A stretch of 64,000 bases of DNA from Aquabacter sp040755535 (GTDB taxonomy: Bacteria; Pseudomonadota; Alphaproteobacteria; Rhizobiales; Xanthobacteraceae), in the NCBI GenBank assembly GCA_040755535.1, contig JBFMAV010000016.1:1-64000 (forward strand), given 5' to 3'. The notes beneath the pieces were generated by a model. The model saw only the letters and a program-made list of their open reading frames with translations, was not told the DNA's origin and ran no database searches. A program made the position numbers and the translations under genes. Positions 1 to 8,186 of the stretch are shown piece by piece. Within the stretch, counting starts at the first letter, position 1, and every line of letters begins with the position of its first letter.

Positions 1-2
1 GG

Positions 3-770
3 GTGGGGCAGGGATGGGGGGCGTGCAATCCGGCCGACCCGCGCAATCGCCGCCGCCGTTGCTCGCTTCTGGTACAGCGACACGGCCCCGATGGCATGAC
101 CACGGTCCTGGTCGACACATCGCCGGACCTGCGCGAGCAATTGCTGGATGCCGGCGTCACACATATCGATGCCATCCTGTTCACCCATGCCCATGCGGAC
201 CACACCCATGGAGTGGACGATATCCGCCCGCTGGTGATCCATAATCGCCGCCGGATCGACGCCTATATCGATGAAGACACGTCGACCGCGTTGCATGCGC
301 GCTTCGGCTATTGCTTCCAGACGCCGCCCGGCGGCAGTTACCCGCCGATCCTCCAGGAGCATCGCTTTCACGAGGGCCGCGTCATCGACGTGAAGGGGGC
401 AGGGGGCGTGATATCCGCCCTGCCGTTCCGGCAGCGCCACGGGGCCATCGATTCCTTCGGCTTCCGGTTTGGCGACGTCGCCTATTCCAGTGATGTGAGC
501 GCGTTTCCCGCAAACAGCCTCGATCATCTTCAAGGTCTCGACGTCTGGATCCTGGATGCGCTGCGCGACCAGCCGCATCCCACCCATTTCACGGTCCGGG
601 AGGCGCTCGATCATATCGCGGCCATGGGTGCGCGCCGCGCGATCCTCACCAATCTTCATACGGACCTGGATTACGCTGCCTTGGCGGCTCGGCTTCCGGA
701 GAGCGTGACCCCGGCCTTCGACATGATGCGTTTCGAGGTCGAGGACGGGGTGCCGGGGCCGGGGCTCTAA
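3..770 (+). CDS. MBL-fold metallo-hydrolase (PhnP-like), 5' end cut by the window
   Basis: The frame is open to the left edge, so the true start lies outside. The first visible residues, around GWGACNP and NRRRRCS, are the conserved N-terminal segment of a PhnP-like metallo-beta-lactamase group, so only a short piece is missing. The metal-binding THAHADHTHG motif lies at about residues 61-70 of the visible part. A second Asp is in YSSDVSAF and a C-terminal His in LTNLHTD, giving the usual two-metal site. The family hydrolyses phosphodiesters such as cyclic phosphates. In many alphaproteobacteria this gene follows tatD, but that neighbour is not visible here. The fold is certain; the substrate is unknown. 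Confidence 0.85.
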   Translation: MGQGWGACNPADPRNRRRRCSLLVQRHGPDGMTTVLVDTSPDLREQLLDAGVTHIDAILFTHAHADHTHGVDDIRPLVIHNRRRIDAYIDEDTSTALHARFGYCFQTPPGGSYPPILQEHRFHEGRVIDVKGAGGVISALPFRQRHGAIDSFGFRFGDVAYSSDVSAFPANSLDHLQGLDVWILDALRDQPHPTHFTVREALDHIAAMGARRAILTNLHTDLDYAALAARLPESVTPAFDMMRFEVEDGVPGPGL

Positions 771-792
771 ATTATTGACAGAGAACGTTTTG

Positions 793-821
793 CCGATCTG
801 ATTGCGATGCAGTCAGATCGG
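793..821. promoter_or_regulatory. Perfect inverted repeat upstream of uxuA
   Basis: CCGATCTGA at 793-801 is matched by its reverse complement TCAGATCGG at 813-821, with an 11-nt spacer. It lies 23 nt after the MBL gene and 67 nt before uxuA. A TTGACA at 775-780 could be a -35 element, although no good -10 follows. No T-tract follows, so a regulator-binding site fits better than a terminator. The regulator is unknown. Confidence 0.45.
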
Positions 822-888
822 AACGTGCGCTCCTGCGCTCCACAGCAACACGGATATTTGGGCTCGGACACGGGCCAAGGGAGGACCC

Positions 889-2085
889 ATGCGCGAAGGC
901 TGGCGATGGTATGGACCGGACGACCCCGTCAGTCTGGATGATGTGCGCCAGGCCGGGGCGAGCGATGTGGTGACGGCGCTGCATCAAGTTCCGATCGGTA
1001 CGGCCTGGACCGAGGCCGAGGTGGCGCGCCGTAAGTGGGAAATCGAAGAGGCCGCGCCGCATCGCACGCGCCTGAGTTGGAGCGTTGTGGAATCCATCCC
1101 CATCCCGGACGACGTGAAGCGCCTGGGCGGCGCGGCGCGGGAGTCCATCCAGGCCTGGATTGCCAGCATGGAGGCCGTCGCGCGGTGCGGCATCCGGATC
1201 ATTTGCTACAATTTCATGCCGGTGATCGACTGGGCACGAACCGACCTGGAATGGGAATTGCCGAATGGCGCCAAGGCGCTGCGCTTCGACCAGGATCGTT
1301 ATGCGGCCTTCGAGCTGTTCCTTTTGAAACGCCCCGGCGCCGAGGCCGCTTACGACGAAGCCGCAAAGGTGCGCGCGCGGGCCGCCTATGAGGCGATGAG
1401 CGAGCAGGACCAGGCGGAATTGGTGCGGGTCATTGCCAGCGCGTTACCGGGATCCACCACCGAGCCCCTCACCCTTGAGGGGTTTCGAGACAAGCTGCTC
1501 GCCTACCGAGGCATCGACGCCACCCGGCTGCGGGCGCATCTGGTGGCGTTTCTTGAGCAAGTGACGCCCATCGCGGAGCAACTGGGCGTGACGTTGACCC
1601 TCCATCCCGACGATCCACCGCGACCCTTGTTCGGACTGCCACGCATTGCCTCCCATGCGGAGGATTATGATGCCTTGTTCTCGGCCGTACCGTCCAAGGC
1701 GAACGGAATGTGCTTCTGCACCGGATCGCTGGGCGTCAATCCCGGCAATGATCTGCCGCGGATGGCGGAGCATTTTGGGCCGCGCATCGCCTTTGCGCAT
1801 CTGCGCGCGACGAAGCGGGCTGCCGATGGGCTGTCGTTTCACGAGGCGGATCATCTGGACGGCGACGTCGACATGATCGCTGTGCTACGGGCCTTGTTGC
1901 GGGAGGATAACCGCCGCCCGGAGGTCGAGAAGATCGTGTTCCGGCCGGATCATGGCCACCGCATGCTCGATGACCTTGCGCTCACCAAGCGGACCAATCC
2001 GGGCTACACCGCCATTGGGCGCTTGCGGGGCCTTGCGGAATTGCGCGGCGCCATCCGCGCCATCGAGACCTTGGACAGACCCTAG
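889..2085 (+). CDS. uxuA: Mannonate dehydratase UxuA
   Basis: Converts D-mannonate to 2-keto-3-deoxy-D-gluconate in hexuronate breakdown. The protein has 398 residues, close to the 394 of E. coli UxuA. Family motifs are present in order: LTLHPDDPP (about 237-244), CFCTGSLG (275-282), AHLRATKR (303-310), FHEADHLDGD (318-327) and RPDHGH (352-357), which supply the His/Cys/Asp metal site of the TIM barrel. The start is set by AAGGGAGG at 877-884, 4 nt before the ATG; an in-frame codon at 802 has no ribosome-binding site. No uronate isomerase, fructuronate reductase, KDG kinase or transporter is nearby, so the gene looks isolated. The family assignment is firm. Confidence 0.95.
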   Translation: MREGWRWYGPDDPVSLDDVRQAGASDVVTALHQVPIGTAWTEAEVARRKWEIEEAAPHRTRLSWSVVESIPIPDDVKRLGGAARESIQAWIASMEAVARCGIRIICYNFMPVIDWARTDLEWELPNGAKALRFDQDRYAAFELFLLKRPGAEAAYDEAAKVRARAAYEAMSEQDQAELVRVIASALPGSTTEPLTLEGFRDKLLAYRGIDATRLRAHLVAFLEQVTPIAEQLGVTLTLHPDDPPRPLFGLPRIASHAEDYDALFSAVPSKANGMCFCTGSLGVNPGNDLPRMAEHFGPRIAFAHLRATKRAADGLSFHEADHLDGDVDMIAVLRALLREDNRRPEVEKIVFRPDHGHRMLDDLALTKRTNPGYTAIGRLRGLAELRGAIRAIETLDRP

Positions 2086-2237
2086 AGCCCAAGGCCGGGC
2101 TAGGGCCATCTGCGCTCGGACGACGTGCCGATGACCGGCACGTCGTCCACAGACGCGCGATGAACTGCAGCAAGCCTCTGGACAAAAACAACAATTAATA
2201 TTCCATAATATCTCTTATGCGAATTTCGTGGGTGAAT

Positions 2238-2268
2238 GAAAAGGGCGGCACGCCAGCGCCGCCCTTTC
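2238..2268 (-). terminator. Rho-independent terminator after the DUF892 gene
   Basis: AAAGGGCGGC at 2240-2249 pairs with GCCGCCCTTT at 2258-2267. Read on the minus strand, the stem is followed by a short T-rich stretch. It lies just beyond the stop of the ferritin-like gene. Confidence 0.7.
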
Positions 2269-2278
2269 CGTCATCGTG

Positions 2279-2785
2279 TCACTCAGCCGCGCGGATGTTC
2301 AGCTTGGATTCCGCGATTTCGGTGAGCTTCTTGTCTGCGGACTTCTCTTCGGCCAGGGTTTTCTCCAGCACGCTGGCGCAGTCGGCGCGACCCAGGCGGC
2401 GCGCCCAGGCAACGAGGCTTCCGTATCGGGTCATTTCGTAGTGCTCGACCGCCTGAGCGGCAGCAGCCAGGGCCGCATCCAGCACCTCGGGATCCGCGAC
2501 TTCGCCTGCGATCTCTTCAGCTTCATCAATAATGCCGTCGATGGCCGGGCAAGTCACCGTCTTGGCTTCGGCGCCGTGCATACGGAACACCTCCTCCAGC
2601 CGGGTTACGTGGCCTTCGGTCTCGGTGAGGTGTGCCTTGAACACCTGCTTGAGGCCGGGGTCACCAGCCTTGTCAATCATTTTGGGCAGTGCCTTGAGGA
2701 TGCGCTTCTCGGCATAATAAATGTCGCGCAGCGTATGGACGAAAAGGTCGTCCATGGTCTTGATGTCCTTGGAGAAAAGTCCCAT
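2279..2785 (-). CDS. DUF892 (YciE/YciF-type) ferritin-like protein
   Basis: A 168-residue all-helical protein of the DUF892 family, a four-helix ferritin-like fold found in stress-response loci. Helix motifs with metal-ligand-type Glu/His residues are visible: IYYAEKRILK near the N-terminus, HLTETEGHVTRLEEVF, then the second half with VEHYEMTRYGSLVAWARRLG and LEKTLAEEKSADKKL. The ATG at 2785 was chosen because GGGAG precedes it and it matches the usual MGLFSKDIKTMDDLF start; an upstream in-frame codon at 2863 would add an unrelated Arg/Pro-rich tail. The gene stands alone with its own terminator. The exact function of the family is not established. Confidence 0.9.
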   Translation of the reverse strand: MGLFSKDIKTMDDLFVHTLRDIYYAEKRILKALPKMIDKAGDPGLKQVFKAHLTETEGHVTRLEEVFRMHGAEAKTVTCPAIDGIIDEAEEIAGEVADPEVLDAALAAAAQAVEHYEMTRYGSLVAWARRLGRADCASVLEKTLAEEKSADKKLTEIAESKLNIRAAE

Positions 2786-2902
2786 GGCGAGGCTCCCGTT
2801 CGACGGTTGGCTGGGTGGGCGAGACAGTTCGCCCCCTGCCTTCCGAACGCCACGGGCGTCCATGGGTTCCTCCGTTTGGCGCCCCGACTGGGCGGACCTG
2901 CT

Positions 2903-4249
2903 CTATTCGGCGGCGGTCAGCTGGGACTCCGCCGGAGCGCCTGTCGGCCTGCCGACGCTTTCATAGGTGAAGCCGAGCTGCGCCATCTGTTCCGGCACGT
3001 AAATGTTGCGTAGGTCCACAAGAACCGGCTGGCGCATGATGCTCTTGAGGCGGTCGAAATCGAGTGCCCGAAAGGCATCCCACTCGGTGATGATGACAAG
3101 GCAGTCCGCACCTTCGGCCACGTCGTAAGGTCCCGTGCCATAGCTCACGGACGGCGGCAGCAGCCGCTTGGCTTCCTCCATCCCTTCCGGGTCATAGGCC
3201 CGCACCTGCATGCCCTTGTCGATGAGCGCATTGATGACGGAGAGCGACGGACTTTCGCGCATGTCATCCGTGTTGGGCTTGAACGTGAGGCCGAGGACCG
3301 CGATGGTTTTGCCCCTCACCTGCCCGTTCAGCGCCTTTTCGACCTTGCGGGCAATGGCGAGCTTGCGGACATCGTTCACCGCCACGACCGTCTCGATGAT
3401 CCGCAAGGGCGCCCCCGCCTGCTGGGCCGTTCGTGTGAGGGCCAGCGTATCCTTGGGGAAGCACGACCCGCCATAGCCGGGGCCGGCATGGAGGAATTTC
3501 GATCCGATCCGGTTGTCGAGGCCGATGCCGCGCGCCACGTCCTGCACATTGGCGCCCACCTGCTCGCACAGATCGGCCATTTCGTTGATGAAGGTGATCT
3601 TCATGGCGAGGAAGGCATTGCCGGCATATTTGATCAGCTCGGAGGTGCGCCTCGCCGTGAACATGAGCGGCAGATTGTTGAGCGAGAGCGGGCGATAAAG
3701 CGCCGACATGACCGCCCGTGCGCGCGGGTCCTCGGTCCCCACCACCACACGATCCGGCCGCTTGAAATCTTCGATGGCCGCGCCCTCGCGCAGAAATTCG
3801 GGATTTGAGACGACGGAGATATCCGCCTCGGGCCGGGTTTCCCGGATGACCCGTTCCACCTCATCGCCGGTGCCGACCGGCACGGTGGATTTGGTCACCA
3901 CCACCGTATAGCCCTCGGCAACCGTCGCGATCTCGCGCGCGGCGGCAAACACATAAGACAGGTCCGCATGGCCGTCCCCGCGCCGCGAGGGGGTTCCGAC
4001 GGCAATGAAGACCGCTTCCGCTTCCTTGACGGCCCGTGTCAGGTCGGTATCGAAATCGAGCCGGCCGGCAGCCCTGTTGCGCGCCACGAGTTCATCGAGG
4101 CCCGGCTCAAAGATAGGGATACGCCCCGCACGGAGCATTTCGATCTTTGCGGCATCCTTGTCGATGCAGGTCACGTGGTGGCCGAAATCGGCAAAGCAGG
4201 CACCCGAGACCAGCCCCACATAGCCGGTACCGATCATTGCAACGCGCAT
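2903..4249 (-). CDS. ugd: UDP-glucose 6-dehydrogenase
   Basis: Oxidises UDP-glucose to UDP-glucuronate with two NAD+, feeding polysaccharide and LPS synthesis. The 448-residue protein has the Rossmann motif MIGTGYVGLVSG (5-16), the substrate-binding SELIKYAGNAFLA (203-215) and the catalytic cysteine in GYGGSCFPKDTLA (Cys263). The C-terminal UDP-binding domain contains TFKPNTDDMRESPS. The length is standard and the ATG aligns with family starts. It is divergent from the cysQ operon across 212 nt. No exopolysaccharide genes are adjacent. The rkpK name is used in rhizobia for the same enzyme. Confidence 0.96.
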   Translation of the reverse strand: MRVAMIGTGYVGLVSGACFADFGHHVTCIDKDAAKIEMLRAGRIPIFEPGLDELVARNRAAGRLDFDTDLTRAVKEAEAVFIAVGTPSRRGDGHADLSYVFAAAREIATVAEGYTVVVTKSTVPVGTGDEVERVIRETRPEADISVVSNPEFLREGAAIEDFKRPDRVVVGTEDPRARAVMSALYRPLSLNNLPLMFTARRTSELIKYAGNAFLAMKITFINEMADLCEQVGANVQDVARGIGLDNRIGSKFLHAGPGYGGSCFPKDTLALTRTAQQAGAPLRIIETVVAVNDVRKLAIARKVEKALNGQVRGKTIAVLGLTFKPNTDDMRESPSLSVINALIDKGMQVRAYDPEGMEEAKRLLPPSVSYGTGPYDVAEGADCLVIITEWDAFRALDFDRLKSIMRQPVLVDLRNIYVPEQMAQLGFTYESVGRPTGAPAESQLTAAE

Positions 4250-4400
4250 GGTCCAAATCCTTCGAGCGGCTGTGCGCCAGCCGCGCCGGTTTCATCGGGG
4301 ACAAGATGGCGTGTCCTTATAACAAGAACACGGCAGGGTCCCGGGAAATGTTGCCGGCGCGCGACCCTTAAAAGGACGCTGATATCATGTGAAAATTTAT

Positions 4401-4414
4401 AATTCCCGAGAATT
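4401..4414. promoter_or_regulatory. Small dyad upstream of the sulfate-assimilation operon
   Basis: AATTC and GAATT arms flank CCGA in an AT-rich patch between ugd and cysQ, about 48 nt before the cysQ start. The position suits an operator or promoter for cysQ-cysD-cysNC-cbiB. Low information content; inference only. Confidence 0.25.
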
Positions 4415-4461
4415 CTTGCAAACTGGCAAAGGCAGAGGTAAGCACGCCGACACCCTCCTGG

Positions 4462-5310
4462 ATGCCCGCAATGGCCCTGCCCGCTTTGACCTCGCTCCTG
4501 CCGCACCTGGAAAGCCTCGCCGTGGCCGCAGGGCGGGAGATCCTCGCGGTCTACGCGACGGATTTTCAGGTCGAGCGCAAGGCCGATGCATCGGCGGTGA
4601 CACTGGCCGACACGCGCGCGGAAGCCGTGATTCTGGAGGGCCTCTCCCGTCTTGTGCCGCAGATCCCGGTGGTCGCGGAGGAGCAGGTGGCCGCGGGTCA
4701 CTGCCCGGCGGCCTGCGGATGCTTCTTCCTGGTGGATCCTCTGGATGGAACGCGCGAGTTCGCGTCGCGCAACGGCGAGTTCACCGTGAACATTGCCCTG
4801 ATCGAAGACGCTGTACCGGTGCTTGGGCTCGTCTACGCACCGGTGCTCGGCCTCCTTTATGCCGGCGTCCTGGGAGAAGGAGCCTACAAACGCGTCCTCA
4901 GCGATGATGGCACACTTGGACCCGCGGAGGCGATCCGGGTGCGCACCGCCGAATCGGCGCGGCTCGCCGCCGTGGCGAGCCGCTCCCATCGCGATGCAGC
5001 GACCGAATCCTGGCTCGCGGCGCGCGGCATCCGCGACGTCCATGCGGCCGGGTCATCCCTCAAGTTCGGGCTGATGGCGGAAGGGCTGGCGGATCTCTAT
5101 CCCCGCTTCGGCCGAACCATGGAATGGGACACGGCGGCCGGAGATGCCGTGTTGCGGGCCGCTGGCGGCGGGGTCGTGACCCTCGACGGTGCGCCCCTGC
5201 TTTACGGCAAGGACCAGCCGCAGGACGACGCGCCTTACGCCAACCCCAATTTCATCGCGTTCGGCGACCGCCGGGCGCTCGATCTCAAGCCTGCGGTCGA
5301 GGCAGGATAA
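4462..5310 (+). CDS. cysQ: 3'(2'),5'-bisphosphate nucleotidase CysQ
   Basis: Hydrolyses 3'-phosphoadenosine 5'-phosphate (PAP) or PAPS, removing the toxic by-product of sulfate activation. The 282-residue inositol-monophosphatase-fold protein shows the metal-binding Glu pair in VVAEEQV (about 70-76), the signature DPLDGTREF (92-100) and the C-terminal EWDTAAGDAVLRAAGG, whose Asp completes the Mg2+ site. It is first in an operon: the stop at 5310 is 2 nt before the cysD start. Two in-frame ATGs (4462, 4471) exist; the first is used here without a strong ribosome-binding site to decide. Placement with cysD and cysNC supports the CysQ role over plain inositol phosphatase. Confidence 0.93.
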   Translation: MPAMALPALTSLLPHLESLAVAAGREILAVYATDFQVERKADASAVTLADTRAEAVILEGLSRLVPQIPVVAEEQVAAGHCPAACGCFFLVDPLDGTREFASRNGEFTVNIALIEDAVPVLGLVYAPVLGLLYAGVLGEGAYKRVLSDDGTLGPAEAIRVRTAESARLAAVASRSHRDAATESWLAARGIRDVHAAGSSLKFGLMAEGLADLYPRFGRTMEWDTAAGDAVLRAAGGGVVTLDGAPLLYGKDQPQDDAPYANPNFIAFGDRRALDLKPAVEAG

Positions 5311-5312
5311 GC

Positions 5313-6257
5313 ATGACACTCTCTGTTCCCTCCCCTGCCCCGGCCGATGCGGTCGCCGCGCCGCTCACCCATCTCCAGCGCCTGGAGGCGGAAGCCATCT
5401 TCATCATGCGCGAAGTGGCGGCCGAATTTGCCAACCCGGTGATGCTCTATTCCATCGGCAAGGATTCCGCCGTGATGCTGCATCTGGCGGTGAAGGCCTT
5501 CTATCCGGCGCCCCCGCCTTTCCCGCTCCTCCATGTGGATACGGGATGGAAGTTCCGCGACATGATCGCGTTTCGCGATCGCATGGCGCGCGAGCTCGGC
5601 TTCCGCCTTCTGGTCCACACCAATGCCGAGGGCGCCGCCCAAGGGATCAATCCGTTTGACCACGGCTCCTCGCTCTATACCTCCATCATGAAGACGGAGG
5701 CGCTGAAGCAGGCGCTGACCCATCACGGTTTCGATGCCGCCTTCGGCGGGGCGCGGCGCGACGAGGAGAAGAGCCGCGCCAAGGAGCGGATCTTCTCGTT
5801 CCGCACTGCCAATCACGGCTGGGACCCGAAAAGCCAGCGCCCGGAACTGTGGAACCTGTTCAATGCCCGCGTGAAGCCCGGCGAATCGATCCGCGTCTTC
5901 CCGCTCTCCAATTGGACCGAGCTGGATATCTGGCAGTATATCCTGGCCGAACGCATCCCCATCGTCCCACTCTATTTTGCCGCCGAGCGGCCCATCGTGT
6001 GGCGCGACGGGCAGATGATCATGGTGGACGACGCGCGCCTGCGCCTTGCCCCCGGCGAAACACCGGAGCACCGCAAGGTGCGGTTCCGCACGCTCGGCTG
6101 CTATCCCCTGACCGCCGCCATCGACAGCGAGGCGGACACGCTGGAAGCCATCGTGCGCGAGATGCTGAGCGCGCGGACCTCCGAACGCTCCGGCCGGCTC
6201 ATCGACCATGACGAAGCCGCCTCCATGGAGAAAAAGAAGCGCGAGGGCTATTTCTGA
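5313..6257 (+). CDS. cysD: Sulfate adenylyltransferase subunit 2 CysD
   Basis: Small subunit of ATP sulfurylase, which makes adenosine 5'-phosphosulfate (APS) from ATP and sulfate with CysN GTP hydrolysis. The protein has 314 residues. The PP-loop ATP-pyrophosphatase motif SIGKDS is at 47-52, and GGARRDEEKSRAKERIFSF, FPLSNWTELDIWQYI and FRTLGCYPLT are conserved CysD segments. The reading frame is open well upstream, overlapping cysQ in another frame, but the ATG at 5313, right after the cysQ stop, gives the family-length protein. The stop overlaps the cysNC start in TGATG, indicating translational coupling. Confidence 0.97.
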   Translation: MTLSVPSPAPADAVAAPLTHLQRLEAEAIFIMREVAAEFANPVMLYSIGKDSAVMLHLAVKAFYPAPPPFPLLHVDTGWKFRDMIAFRDRMARELGFRLLVHTNAEGAAQGINPFDHGSSLYTSIMKTEALKQALTHHGFDAAFGGARRDEEKSRAKERIFSFRTANHGWDPKSQRPELWNLFNARVKPGESIRVFPLSNWTELDIWQYILAERIPIVPLYFAAERPIVWRDGQMIMVDDARLRLAPGETPEHRKVRFRTLGCYPLTAAIDSEADTLEAIVREMLSARTSERSGRLIDHDEAASMEKKKREGYF

Positions 6258-8164
6258 TGAATGCGCCCCTGCCCGGCGACCTCTTCCGTCCGGAAACCAA
6301 GAGCCTGTTGCGCTTTCTCACCTGCGGCAGCGTGGACGACGGAAAGTCCACGCTGATCGGGCGGCTGCTCTATGACACCAAGCTGCTGTTCGACGACCAG
6401 GTCTCAACCCTTGCGCGCGAGTCCCGCAAATACGGCACGGCGGGCGATGATCTCGACTTCGCTCTTCTGGTGGATGGCCTCGCGGCCGAGCGCGAACAGG
6501 GCATCACCATCGACGTGGCCTATCGCTTCTTTGCCACCGAGCGGCGCAAATTCATTGTCGCGGACACGCCCGGGCACGAGCAATACACCCGCAACATGGC
6601 GACTGGCGCGTCCAATTCGGACCTCGCCGTGATCCTGGTGGATGCCCGCCAGGGAATCCTGCCCCAGACCCGGCGCCATTCCTTCATCGTGTCGCTGCTC
6701 GGCATCCGCCATGTGGTGCTGGCGGTGAACAAGATCGACCTCGTCGATTTCTCTCAGGAGGCGTTCGAGAGGATCGTGGCGGATTACCGCGCGCTGGTCG
6801 CGCCCCTCGCCTTCGAGACGCTGCAGGCGGTGCCGCTGTCCGCGCGGCATGGCGACAATGTGCTGACCAACAGCCCCCGCACCCCCTGGTATGCGGGGGC
6901 GAGCCTGCTGCGCCATCTGGAGAGCATCGAGGTGACGCAGGATGCGCAGCGCCTGCCCTTCCGCTTTCCGGTGCAATGGGTGAACCGTCCGAACCTGGAT
7001 TTCCGAGGCTTCTCGGGCACCATCGTCAGCGGCGCCGTGCACCCCGGCGACGCGGTTGTGGTGTCTCCCTCGGGCCGCTCCACCCATATCAAGGCGATCG
7101 TCACCGCCGACGGCAACGTGCCGCGCGCGGTCGCCGGGCAGGCCGTGACATTGACGCTGGAGGACGAGGTGGACGTCTCGCGCGGCGACGTCCTCAGCGC
7201 GGCCACCGCCCGGCCGGACCTTGCCGACGCCCTGGATGCCCATGTCATCTGGATGGCGGAGGAGCCGCTGAAGGCCGGCGGCGCCTATCTCATGAAGGTC
7301 GGAACGCGCACTGTGGGCGCGAGCGTCGCGGCTCTGCGCCACAAGGTGAACATCTCGACCTTTGGCGAGGAGCCGGCACGGGAGCTGGCCCTGAACGAGG
7401 TGGGTGCGGTGCATTTCGCGTTGCGCGACGCGGTCCCCTTCGATCCGTTCACCACCATTCCCGGCACGGGCGCCTTCATCCTCATCGACCGCATGACCAA
7501 CCAGACGGTCGGCGCCGGCATGATCCGCGGCGCGCATCGCCGGGCCAGCAATGTCCATTGGCAGGATCTGGAGGTCTCCAAGGAGGCCCGCTCGACCCTC
7601 AACAGGCAGAAACCCGTGGTGCTCTGGTTCACCGGCCTGTCCGGGGCGGGAAAGTCCGCCGTCGCGGCGCTCGTCGAGAAGAAGCTCCACGCTGCCTTCC
7701 GGCACACCTATCTTCTGGATGGCGACAACATCCGGCACGGTCTCAACCGGGATCTGGCCTTCAGCGACGCCGATCGGGTGGAGAACATTCGCCGGGTCGC
7801 GGAAGTGGCAAAGCTGTTTGTCGATGCCGGCCTCATCACGCTGGTTTCCTTCATCTCGCCGTTCCAGGCCGAGCGGAAGCTTGCCCGCGATCTGCTCCAG
7901 GATGGCGAGTTCGTGGAGATCTATGTGGACACGCCGCTGGCGGTGGCGGAGGCGCGCGACGTCAAGGGTCTTTATGCCAAGGCCCGCGCGGGCCTGATCA
8001 GGGACTTCACCGGCATCGACAGCCCCTATGAGCCGCCGGAACATCCCGAACTCCGCCTTGATGGCGGCCATCGCGCGCCCGAGGAATTGGCGGACCAGGT
8101 CATCGCCTATCTGGCCGAGAAAGGGTATCTGGAGCGGCCCGGAACCCGGGACTGGGTGATCTGA
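6257..8164 (+). CDS. cysN: Bifunctional sulfate adenylyltransferase subunit 1 / APS kinase (CysN-CysC fusion)
   Basis: A 635-residue fusion. The N-terminal about 440 residues are an EF-Tu-like GTPase: GSVDDGKSTLIGRLL (24-38), DTPGHEQYTRNM and NKIDLVD. This is the CysN subunit of ATP sulfurylase. The C-terminal about 190 residues are APS kinase (CysC), with P-loop GLSGAGKS (about 460-467), LLDGDNIRHGLN and FISPFQAERKLARDL; it phosphorylates APS to PAPS. The same architecture is known from rhizobial NodQ and proteobacterial CysNC. With CysD upstream and CysQ for PAP removal, the operon carries sulfate from activation to PAPS. No nod genes are nearby, so a housekeeping role is likely. Confidence 0.97.
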   Translation: MNAPLPGDLFRPETKSLLRFLTCGSVDDGKSTLIGRLLYDTKLLFDDQVSTLARESRKYGTAGDDLDFALLVDGLAAEREQGITIDVAYRFFATERRKFIVADTPGHEQYTRNMATGASNSDLAVILVDARQGILPQTRRHSFIVSLLGIRHVVLAVNKIDLVDFSQEAFERIVADYRALVAPLAFETLQAVPLSARHGDNVLTNSPRTPWYAGASLLRHLESIEVTQDAQRLPFRFPVQWVNRPNLDFRGFSGTIVSGAVHPGDAVVVSPSGRSTHIKAIVTADGNVPRAVAGQAVTLTLEDEVDVSRGDVLSAATARPDLADALDAHVIWMAEEPLKAGGAYLMKVGTRTVGASVAALRHKVNISTFGEEPARELALNEVGAVHFALRDAVPFDPFTTIPGTGAFILIDRMTNQTVGAGMIRGAHRRASNVHWQDLEVSKEARSTLNRQKPVVLWFTGLSGAGKSAVAALVEKKLHAAFRHTYLLDGDNIRHGLNRDLAFSDADRVENIRRVAEVAKLFVDAGLITLVSFISPFQAERKLARDLLQDGEFVEIYVDTPLAVAEARDVKGLYAKARAGLIRDFTGIDSPYEPPEHPELRLDGGHRAPEELADQVIAYLAEKGYLERPGTRDWVI

Positions 8165-8186
8165 CGCCTTCGGGCGGGGAGAGGAC

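Noticed and set aside
6404..8071. 555-codon minus-strand frame opposite cysNC
   Set aside because: Antisense shadow of a highly conserved gene; the translated sequence is His/Arg/Gln-rich and unlike any family I know.
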